A DNA stretch of 12,890 nucleotides from an uncultured Muribaculum sp. (GTDB lineage: Bacteria > Bacteroidota > Bacteroidia > Bacteroidales > Muribaculaceae). The first letter of the stretch is position 1. Every line of letters starts with the position of its first letter. Positions 7,336 to 12,890 of this stretch are shown piece by piece. The stretch covers positions 1 through 12,890 of the forward strand of contig CAJUTE010000062.1 in NCBI GenBank assembly GCA_910589555.1, in the 5' to 3' direction. The notes under the pieces are model-generated. The model was not told the DNA's origin and did no database searches. It was given only the letters and a program-made list of their open reading frames with translations. The position numbers were made by a program, and so were the translations under genes.

Positions 7336-7890
7336 ATGGTCCTGCGTGTAAAAAATATGGTGTGTGACCGCTGCGTGAAGGTCGTGAAGGAGACGGCGGC
7401 GGCTCTTGGGATCGCTGATGCGTCGGTGGGCTTGGGATATATCGATATTCCCGGAGAACTTGATGAGGTGTTGATGAGAGATCTTGAAGCGGCTTTGGAA
7501 AGGGAGGGCTTTGAGATTTTGAAATCGCGAGAAGCTGAGCTTGTGGAGCTCGCCAAAGGATTGCTTATAAAGCTTGCCAGAGCTGAAGAGGAGACTTCCC
7601 GGAAGCTGTCGGTCTATCTTTCGGAAGCGCTTGGGGTGGACTATACGATGTTGAGCCGCATATTTTCGGCATCGGAGGGACGCACGATTGAGCGGTATTA
7701 TATTTTGCAAAAAATTGAATATGTGAAGGAGCTGATTGAATATGGGGGAAAGACCTTGTCGGAAATAGCCCATATAGCGGGATATTCAAGTGTGGCGCAT
7801 CTTTCCCGGCAATTCAAGGAGGTCACCGGGCTTACCCCTACCTCATACAGGGATTCGGGCGAATCTCACAGGCAACTTGATAAAATATGA
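7336..7890 (+). CDS. AraC-family regulator with N-terminal HMA metal-binding domain
   Basis: A 184-residue cytoplasmic regulator. Residues 1-~62 fit a heavy-metal-associated (HMA) beta-alpha-beta-beta-alpha-beta fold, with the metal-binding CxxC at Cys10 and Cys13 (NMVCDRCVKVV). Residues ~75-175 are an AraC/XylS DNA-binding domain with two helix-turn-helix units: the first around ARAEEETSRKLSVYLSEALGVDYTMLSRIFSA in outline, the second around LSEIAHIAGYSSVAHLSRQF (141-160), ending in the family signature FKEVTGLTPTSYR (160-172). The usual AraC cupin sensor is thus replaced by a small metal-binding domain, suggesting control by Cu(I) or another soft metal. The next gene encodes an efflux permease with its own HMA domain, the likely target. 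The gene starts three bases after the LysO half, so it may also be expressed with it. Confidence 0.88.
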   Translation: MVLRVKNMVCDRCVKVVKETAAALGIADASVGLGYIDIPGELDEVLMRDLEAALEREGFEILKSREAELVELAKGLLIKLARAEEETSRKLSVYLSEALGVDYTMLSRIFSASEGRTIERYYILQKIEYVKELIEYGGKTLSEIAHIAGYSSVAHLSRQFKEVTGLTPTSYRDSGESHRQLDKI

Positions 7891-7896
7891 GCTGCC

Positions 7897-7928
7897 ATTC
7901 CGGTCAAGATGCAACATTTTGACGGAAT
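7897..7928. promoter_or_regulatory. Dyad between HMA-AraC and efflux permease, candidate operator
   Basis: GTCAAGATG (7903-7911) and CATTTTGAC (7915-7923) are inverted repeats around CAA with one mismatch. Beyond a single unpaired G (7902), ATTCC (7897-7901) and GGAAT (7924-7928) extend the symmetry. No T-tract follows, so it is a poor terminator. It is centred about 45 bases upstream of the permease -7 box, a typical place for an activator site. Confidence 0.5.
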
Positions 7929-7957
7929 TGTGTAACGTGTTTTGGCTTTCATGGCGG

Positions 7958-7965
7958 TAACTTTG
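7958..7965 (+). promoter_or_regulatory. -7 box of the efflux permease promoter
   Basis: TAACTTTG is an exact Bacteroidota -7 box, 21 bases before the permease ATG. At the right distance upstream (about 7934-7938) there is no TTTG or TTG, so the -33 box is degenerate. A promoter with a good -7 and poor -33 is typical of one that needs an activator. Confidence 0.55.
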
Positions 7966-7986
7966 TAAAAAAATAAGTGAACAGCT

Positions 7987-9222
7987 ATGAAAGATATTTT
8001 GATTATACTTTTCAATATGCTCAATGAAATGTCGCCTTACATTTTGTTGGGATTTTTAATTGCCGGCGCGCTTCATGCGTTTGTTTCACCGCGTCTCATG
8101 AGCAAGCATTTGTCGGGTACCGGAGCCGGTGCCGTTGTCAAGGCGGCATTGTTGGGCATTCCGTTGCCTTTATGCTCTTGCGGCGTGTTGCCCACCGCAG
8201 TGGCGTTGCGCCGTAACGGGGCATCGCGTGCGGCTTCGTCGTCATTTCTCATCGCTACGCCGCAAACCGGTGTTGACAGCATTGCGGCGACCTACTCGCT
8301 GCTTGGTCCGGCGTTTGCCATAATCCGTCCTGTTGCCGCTCTCGCCACTTCATTTTTAGGTGGTATGGCAGTGGGTGTTGCCGAACGGTCTGACTCATCG
8401 GAGGAGGAATTGTCGACTGAATGTCAAGTAGAAGTATTGGAGCGCAAAAGCTTCATCCGGAAACTGTGGGAAATGATTCGTTACGGATTTTTTGACATGG
8501 TGAGAAGTATTGGGAAATGGCTCATCCTCGGGCTTGTGATAGCTTCGCTGATCACCTTGTTTGTCCCTGAAGACTTTTTTGTGATGCTGAGCAGCCGTCC
8601 TCTCCTTGCCATGATTGCCATGGTGGTTGTGGCTGTGCCGATGTATGTGTGTGCCACAGGCTCTATCCCTATTGCGCTGTCGCTCATGCTTAAGGGGCTC
8701 TCTCCCGGTGCGGCATTCGTGTTGTTGATGGCAGGCCCTGCAGCCAATTTCGCCTCAGTGACGGTGATATCGCGTACCATGGGTAAAAGATGTGCCGCAG
8801 TCTATCTGGGATCGATAGTGGTAAGCGCCATAGCATTTGGACTCGTGATTGATTACTTGCTGCCGTCTCAATGGTTCCTCGGGTATGTGTCGCAGATGCA
8901 CGGTGCCTGTCATGTGGAAGATGTGTCGGTTTTCAATCTTATTTGCTCCTCTCTGCTCGCCATATTGCTGATTGTGGCAATGATAGCCAATTATATGCCT
9001 AAATATAAAAAACAACCATCAACTATGAACAAAGAATACAAAATCAAAGGAATGTCTTGCGCTCATTGCAAGGCGACAGTTGAGAAAAATCTGTCAAAAC
9101 TGCCCGGAGTCACCTCTGTCTCTGTCGACCTGTCGCGAGGTGTCGCCCTTGTAGAAGGGGAACATGATGAAACATCAGCGATCGAAATGATCAGTTCCTT
9201 GGGCTTCGACCCGGTGCGATGA
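7987..9222 (+). CDS. SO_0444-type Cu/Zn efflux permease with C-terminal HMA domain
   Basis: A 411-residue inner-membrane protein of the permease group related to ArsP/DUF318, in the branch named SO_0444 Cu/Zn efflux. Residues 1-~340 hold about eight hydrophobic segments. The signature GIPLPLCSCGVLPTAVALR (57-75) places Cys63 and Cys65 in the membrane; other possible metal ligands are Cys222 (MYVCATGSIP) and HGACH at 305-309. AGPAANFASVTVISR (249-263) is a second conserved block. A charged cytoplasmic loop (133-155) separates the two halves. Residues 347-411 are an HMA domain with MSCAHC (Cys358, Cys361), probably delivering metal to the pore. Substrate choice (copper, zinc or another soft metal) is inferred from the family. 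It follows an HMA-AraC gene and has its own -7 box and an upstream dyad. Confidence 0.9.
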   Translation: MKDILIILFNMLNEMSPYILLGFLIAGALHAFVSPRLMSKHLSGTGAGAVVKAALLGIPLPLCSCGVLPTAVALRRNGASRAASSSFLIATPQTGVDSIAATYSLLGPAFAIIRPVAALATSFLGGMAVGVAERSDSSEEELSTECQVEVLERKSFIRKLWEMIRYGFFDMVRSIGKWLILGLVIASLITLFVPEDFFVMLSSRPLLAMIAMVVVAVPMYVCATGSIPIALSLMLKGLSPGAAFVLLMAGPAANFASVTVISRTMGKRCAAVYLGSIVVSAIAFGLVIDYLLPSQWFLGYVSQMHGACHVEDVSVFNLICSSLLAILLIVAMIANYMPKYKKQPSTMNKEYKIKGMSCAHCKATVEKNLSKLPGVTSVSVDLSRGVALVEGEHDETSAIEMISSLGFDPVR

Positions 9223-9349
9223 AATTGTCGTAGGCGGTAAAAAAGTCATTGAGCTGCTTGCTTTATGCCGTAGTTTTGGCAAGCCGGAGCCGTAAAAGCT
9301 AACGGATAATGGATATTTTCGCGGTCGTGCCAAAAATAATTGGCAAAGA
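9223..9349. other. Intergenic stretch between permease and tRNA-Ser promoter
   Basis: No gene is supported here. There is no convincing terminator after the permease. The only structure seen is a 6-base inverted repeat TGCCAA/TTGGCA (9328-9345, loop AAATAA) just upstream of the tRNA promoter, without a T-tract; it may be chance. Confidence 0.5.
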
Positions 9350-9381
9350 TTTGGAATATTCAAAACAAATGGCTAACTTTG
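9350..9381 (+). promoter_or_regulatory. Promoter of tRNA-Ser
   Basis: TTTG (9350-9353), a 20-base spacer and TAACTTTG (9374-9381) are exact matches to the Bacteroidota promoter. The predicted start near 9388 leaves about 23 bases of leader before the tRNA. Confidence 0.8.
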
Positions 9382-9410
9382 CACCGCTAAGTCAGAAAAG
9401 ACCCGCACAA

Positions 9411-9497
9411 GGAGAGGTGGGTGAGTGGCTGAAACCACCAGTTTGCTAAACTGACGTAGGAGCAATCCTACCACGAGTTCGAATCTCGTCCTCTCCG
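9411..9497 (+). tRNA. tRNA-Ser(GCU)
   Basis: An 87-base class II tRNA that decodes AGC/AGU serine codons. The acceptor stem GGAGAGG (9411-9417) pairs perfectly with CCTCTCC (9490-9496), followed by discriminator G at 9497. The anticodon GCT is at 9445-9447 within the loop TTGCTAA. A long variable arm (GTAGGA/TCCTAC around GCAA) is diagnostic of serine type, and the T-arm is ACGAG-TTCGAAT-CTCGT. The outermost anticodon-stem pair appears to be C-A. CCA is not encoded and must be added enzymatically. It has its own promoter and terminator. Confidence 0.95.
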
Positions 9498-9500
9498 CTG

Positions 9501-9530
9501 AAAGCCTGATATCCATCAGGCTTTTGTTGT
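9501..9530 (+). terminator. Rho-independent terminator after tRNA-Ser
   Basis: AAAGCCTGAT (9501-9510) and ATCAGGCTTT (9515-9524) are perfect arms around ATCC, followed by TTGTTGT. It lies three bases after the tRNA. A minus-strand gene ends at 9569, on the other side of the hairpin, and could also use it: the minus strand reads AAAGCCTGAT, loop, ATCAGGCTTT, then only a weak T-tract. Confidence 0.85.
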
Positions 9531-9568
9531 ATATACACCCAAATTTGCTCCACCAAAGCTGCAAAATA

Positions 9569-9946
9569 TTACCAATCGTTGTGGTCACCGTATAGGTCAC
9601 GCTCGAATTCGAGGTTGTCCAATTCGTCGCACAGGTCATCAAGTTCATCTTGTATCTCCTCCCATTCCTCCAAGCAATCAATACGGTCTTGAAGCTCGTC
9701 AATACGGTCTTGCAGTTCATCGTAGTGGTCAGCCATCACGTCTGTGTCATCTAACCTCAACTGCAATTCATCGACACGGTTTTGCAAGGCATCTATGTCG
9801 GATTCATCCACGTCTGACGCCAAATAATCCTCGTGGTCATAATCAAGGTAATGTTGCGGAGTATAAGTTTGCCTCGTCTTTCTTGAAAACATATCGCAAA
9901 TCGCACTTAATAAGGCAAACCCTCCAAGAAAATTCCAAAAACTCAT
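9569..9946 (-). CDS. Unrecognised, very acidic coiled-coil protein
   Basis: A 125-residue protein of no family I can name. Residues 1-~20 (MSFWNFLGGFALLSAICDMF) form one short hydrophobic segment that could anchor it in the membrane; a basic patch (SRKTRQ, 21-26) follows. Residues ~50-115 are heptad-like coiled coil with repeated LQDRIDE units and (D/E)EL blocks. I count 39 Asp/Glu against 8 Lys/Arg, an extreme negative charge. The ATG at 9946 is preferred because MSFWNFLGG gives a plausible N-terminus; an in-frame ATG at 10027 would add 27 residues. It lies 193 bases downstream of the type III restriction gene on the same strand. A role as structural coil, membrane-tethered factor or DNA-mimic is possible but unsupported by homology. 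Confidence 0.65.
   Translation of the reverse strand: MSFWNFLGGFALLSAICDMFSRKTRQTYTPQHYLDYDHEDYLASDVDESDIDALQNRVDELQLRLDDTDVMADHYDELQDRIDELQDRIDCLEEWEEIQDELDDLCDELDNLEFERDLYGDHNDW
9678..9719. repeat. Two 21-base tandem units inside the coiled-coil gene
   Basis: TCAATACGGTCTTG occurs at 9678-9691 and again at 9699-9712, a period of 21 bases that encodes one coiled-coil heptad (DRIDELQ in the minus-strand reading). It suggests growth of the coil by heptad duplication, and could change copy number between strains. Confidence 0.7.
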
Positions 9947-10090
9947 AAACTTAATCAAAAAATCAGTGTATGTTCCCACCATCTCGCAATGCTTGACCAA
10001 GCCAAGCAAATCCACATAAAAGGGCAATGATTATTGACATAATTCTTCTCAGTTATAAATTTCGAGGAAAGCCACCATGACTTTCATGTG

Positions 10091-10098
10091 CAAAATTA
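10091..10098 (-). promoter_or_regulatory. Possible -7 box for the acidic coiled-coil gene
   Basis: Read on the minus strand this is TAATTTTG, an exact Bacteroidota -7 box, about 145 bases before the preferred start and 64 bases before the longer one. No -33 box is seen at the right distance, and the region is AT-rich, so support is weak. Confidence 0.3.
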
Positions 10099-10139
10099 TA
10101 GTTTAAGTGGGCGATAATTCTGCACATAAAAGTTAAATT

Positions 10140-12890
10140 TTATTTCATGGAGGTCATTGCGTCAATAAGGTCTTGATAGCATGTAACCTTATGATATTTG
10201 ACATTGTCGGTTGAGATTTCGTTGAACAACTGAGTGCAGCAGTCAATCTTGGCATTTTCTATTGCGTTGAGCTGCATGGATTGGAGCGAACCTTTGGTCT
10301 CGGCAATGAAGAAAATGTGTTTGACGCTGCCCTTTTGCATCGCTATCGCCCAGTCGGGAGCGTAGCTGCCTACGGGCGTGGGGATTTGGAATGAGCGAGG
10401 CAGTTTCGCATATACCACCACTTCTTCTGCCTCGTCGAGGTCGTGGGCAAAGTCGCGCTCACCCTTGCTGTCGGAGACAACATAATCAGTGATATGCTTC
10501 GATGTCTCGACTGCCTTGTCGAAGTCGGCACGGCTCGCGGCGGTGAATATGTCAGAGTTATATTTGCCGTCGGTCAGATGATAGTGGATGTGGTCAACTA
10601 TCATCGTGGCTTTCTGCTCGCGGATAATCTGCACAACCTTACGAATAAATTCTTCGGGGTTGTTGCGGAACAGGGCGAGTTTCGCCGGGCGCAGTCCTTG
10701 AAGGATTTTTGCGGCTGTGCGACGAGTGATGTTTGCGCCTTTCGCAACCTGCCCGATAAGGTCATACTTGACTGATGAAGTTGAGACATCGGTCAGTTCG
10801 TTAGAGGTGGACTTAGTGTTGCCAAACTCCGTAACCTCCTGCGCGTCCTGCTGCCCTTCAATCTTGATATAGCGCAGAGTGCGCACCTGCAACTCGTCGG
10901 TGTTGAGATGCAGGACTGCGTTCTTGACAAGTTCGGCAGTGTCGTAACTTACCGTATAGACATATTGATGGTTGATGGCATTCCAGAGAGCCTGAAACTC
11001 GGGTTTGGCGAAATTGGCATTGAGTCTCGGCTCGGGCAATTTTGTCTTGCTACCATCGCCGGTCATTTCTTTCAACAGATTCGGGTCGAAAATAGAGTTG
11101 ATAAGAAGTGTCACACCCTCAGCCATAGGTGCGAGTTGATTTCCGTAAGGAGCAACAGCCTCGGCTGCAACATCAGCATGATACTTCGGTGTTATGTTGC
11201 CTGCATCGTCGATGTACTCGTTATCTTCGAGCCAAACCATAATGCGACTTGCCTCGCGGTCGGTGACGACATGAGGCTGCCCATCGACAGTAATTGTTTT
11301 GCCCTCGAAGTAACTTGGCGTGGCTTTAACTGCACGTTCACGTAGCGCATCGCGAGTTTCGCGTTGCAGCGCACCGGTGAAGTCAGAGTAACTTTCATTG
11401 GCAATGACAGTGAGTACATTGATATTGTGAACTTCGTCGCCAAGCAGTTCCTTATCCTGACGGACACCGTTGCGGTCAACGGCTATGCGAAGACCGCGCC
11501 CCACTTCCTGACGCTTGGCAGTGGTGGAGTCACTATGCCTGAGAGTACAAATTTGGAATACATTTGGATTATCCCAACCCTCGCGTAGGGCAGAGTGAGA
11601 GAAGATGAAGCGTGTCGGTTCATCAAAACTTAGCAGTCGCTCTTTGTCGCGCAGGATAAGGTCATAGTCCGACGCTTCCTCACTGACGTCACTGCCACGC
11701 TTGGTTTTGGTCTCAACCATCTTACCTTTCTTGTCGATTGAGAAGTAGCCGCGATGTGTCTGATATGGCGCGAAGCGGCGCAGATATTCGTTGTAGTCTT
11801 CATCGAAGATGTGGAACTCTTCATTGACGAGACGGGCATATTCTTCCTCAAATATCTGTTGAAACACACCTTTTACAGGTTGATTGCCATCATCATACTG
11901 ACGATATTTTGCCACTTCGTCAATGAAGAAAAGCGACAGGCACTTGATGCCGCGTTTGAACAACTGACGCTCCTTCTCGAAGTGAGCCTTTATCGTTTCG
12001 CGTATCTGAACGCGTTGCAGATGCAGCAGGTTTGAGTCGCCAACGACATCCCCTTTGCGGAGTGTCACTCCGTTGGTAAAAAAGACGTAAGCCGTCGGTT
12101 GCGTAGCTGAGCCGGGGAATATCTCGGCAATGTCGAAACCTCGATATTGCTCCAACTCCTTTGACTCGACAAATAGAGAGTCTCCCACACCGAGAGTCTT
12201 GAAATGGCGGCGAGGCTCACCGGACGCGTTTTTCACCTCGATAGAGATACGCGCCATAGGTGACTTATTGGGCGACAGGATTATATTGTCGAGATACATA
12301 TAGCCGTTGGTGCCGCGCAGGTTCTTCATCTCGAAGCCGATAACCTTGATGCGCTTTACAAGTCGCTCGCGGTAAGCGTCGAGGGCATCGAGGGCATATA
12401 CAGTGTCGTGCTTTGTACGGTGAGTCGCGGAGTAGTTCAACACGAACAGCGGGTTGAACTTCTTGAGAGCTGCTTGGGTAGCGGCACCCTCCATCTTCTG
12501 CGGCTCGTCCATAATGATGATTGGGCGGTTGGCGGCAATCACGTCGATAGGACGGCGCGAGGCAAACTCATCGCGCTTGGAGTAGATGATGCGGCTCTCC
12601 TTTGAGCGTCCACCCTCTTTGAGGGAAGCGGCAAAAGCCTGGGTGTTTATAATCATCACGTTCAGTCCGGCGTCCTGCGAGAACTGGTCGAGCTGATTGA
12701 GGTTAGAACTGTTATATACAAACCAACGCGCTTTCTTTCCGTACTGCTCCATGAAGTGTTCTTCAAGCATACGGAATGATTTGGCAACGCCTTCACGGAT
12801 AGCGATGCTTGGAACGACGATGATGAACTTTGACCAACCGTAGAGTTTGTTGAGTTCAAACATCGTCTTGATATAGACGTAGGTCTTACC
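10140..12890 (-). CDS. res: Type III restriction endonuclease subunit Res, N-terminus beyond window
   Basis: The frame runs from the right edge to a TAA at 10140-10142, 916 codons; typical Res subunits have about 970-1000, so a short N-terminus is missing. Its first visible residues are GKT (12882-12890), the end of the Walker A motif. Numbering from the ATG at 12863, other superfamily 2 helicase motifs are IIIMDEPQ (115-122, Walker B), LNYSATHR (142-149), REGWDNPNVFQICTLR (427-442) and QEVGRGLRIAVDR (452-464). Near the C-terminus YAPDW (Asp837) and IAETKG (Glu855, Lys857) form the PD-(D/E)XK nuclease centre. With a Mod methyltransferase, Res translocates along DNA and cuts unmethylated foreign DNA. 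The mod gene should lie upstream, off the right edge. No stops or frameshifts are seen, so it appears intact. Confidence 0.92.
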   Translation of the reverse strand, partial: GKTYVYIKTMFELNKLYGWSKFIIVVPSIAIREGVAKSFRMLEEHFMEQYGKKARWFVYNSSNLNQLDQFSQDAGLNVMIINTQAFAASLKEGGRSKESRIIYSKRDEFASRRPIDVIAANRPIIIMDEPQKMEGAATQAALKKFNPLFVLNYSATHRTKHDTVYALDALDAYRERLVKRIKVIGFEMKNLRGTNGYMYLDNIILSPNKSPMARISIEVKNASGEPRRHFKTLGVGDSLFVESKELEQYRGFDIAEIFPGSATQPTAYVFFTNGVTLRKGDVVGDSNLLHLQRVQIRETIKAHFEKERQLFKRGIKCLSLFFIDEVAKYRQYDDGNQPVKGVFQQIFEEEYARLVNEEFHIFDEDYNEYLRRFAPYQTHRGYFSIDKKGKMVETKTKRGSDVSEEASDYDLILRDKERLLSFDEPTRFIFSHSALREGWDNPNVFQICTLRHSDSTTAKRQEVGRGLRIAVDRNGVRQDKELLGDEVHNINVLTVIANESYSDFTGALQRETRDALRERAVKATPSYFEGKTITVDGQPHVVTDREASRIMVWLEDNEYIDDAGNITPKYHADVAAEAVAPYGNQLAPMAEGVTLLINSIFDPNLLKEMTGDGSKTKLPEPRLNANFAKPEFQALWNAINHQYVYTVSYDTAELVKNAVLHLNTDELQVRTLRYIKIEGQQDAQEVTEFGNTKSTSNELTDVSTSSVKYDLIGQVAKGANITRRTAAKILQGLRPAKLALFRNNPEEFIRKVVQIIREQKATMIVDHIHYHLTDGKYNSDIFTAASRADFDKAVETSKHITDYVVSDSKGERDFAHDLDEAEEVVVYAKLPRSFQIPTPVGSYAPDWAIAMQKGSVKHIFFIAETKGSLQSMQLNAIENAKIDCCTQLFNEISTDNVKYHKVTCYQDLIDAMTSMK

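Noticed and set aside
9008..9014. A-rich run before the HMA domain as a slippery frameshift site
   Set aside because: The run TAT AAA AAA CAA does not place a standard slippery heptamer in the reading frame, no stimulating hairpin is evident, and the HMA domain is already in frame.
9256..9284. GCTTGC/GCAAGC pairing after the permease
   Set aside because: The loop of 17 bases and absence of a T-tract make it a weak hairpin likely to occur by chance.
9328..9345. Inverted repeat TGCCAA/TTGGCA as a terminator for the permease
   Set aside because: The stem is only six pairs with no T-tract after it and lies more than 100 bases from the stop; kept only as a note on the intergenic stretch.
1..12890. 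CRISPR arrays, insertion sequences, invertible promoters, rRNA genes
   Set aside because: No regularly spaced repeats, transposase or recombinase frames, or long inverted repeat pairs flanking a promoter were seen on either strand.

Overview
The window looks like chromosomal DNA from a Bacteroidales bacterium (Bacteroidota), possibly a Muribaculaceae-type gut commensal; the family level is a weak guess. The supporting signs are several promoters of the TTTG-N19/20-TAnnTTTG type used by Bacteroidota, an LpxC-FabZ fusion typical of the phylum, a DUF3127 protein, a LysO transporter split over two genes, and the lack of strong Shine-Dalgarno sequences.

Layout, left to right. (1) 1-741: the end of an unrecognised, probably beta-rich protein cut by the window edge, with a 4-base overlap to a 105-residue unrecognised protein. 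(2) 811-4151: a compact lipid A operon, lpxD, lpxC-fabZ and lpxA (gaps of 9 and 15 bases), starting from a Bacteroidota-type promoter and ending at a perfect hairpin shared with the convergent DUF695 gene. (3) 4173-6403: a DUF695 protein (minus strand), a secreted GHL10/DUF187-type glycosyl hydrolase-like protein, and a DUF3127 OB-fold protein with its own clear promoter and terminator. (4) 6425-9222: a transport and metal-handling block, all on the plus strand. It holds the two halves of a LysO-type exporter, an AraC-type regulator with an N-terminal HMA (CxxC) metal-binding domain, and an SO_0444-type Cu/Zn efflux permease with a C-terminal HMA domain. A dyad and a promoter lie between regulator and permease. 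(5) 9350-9530: a tRNA-Ser(GCU) gene with promoter and terminator. (6) 9569-12890: minus-strand accessory DNA, with a type III restriction endonuclease subunit (Res) running off the right edge at its Walker A motif and, downstream of it, a very acidic coiled-coil protein of unknown role.

How the genes work together. LpxA, LpxC and LpxD perform the first three committed steps of lipid A synthesis. FabZ, fused to LpxC, draws on the same 3-hydroxyacyl-ACP pool for fatty acid elongation, so the fusion places both uses of that substrate in one polypeptide. In the metal block, regulator and pump each carry an HMA domain, which suggests that the same soft metal is sensed and exported. The tRNA-Ser followed by a restriction gene resembles the edge of a defence or integrated island, although no attachment repeat can be seen within the window.

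No rRNA, CRISPR array, insertion sequence or transposase was seen. The most interesting leads are the HMA-AraC/HMA-permease pair with its candidate operator, and the strongly acidic coiled-coil gene beside the restriction enzyme.
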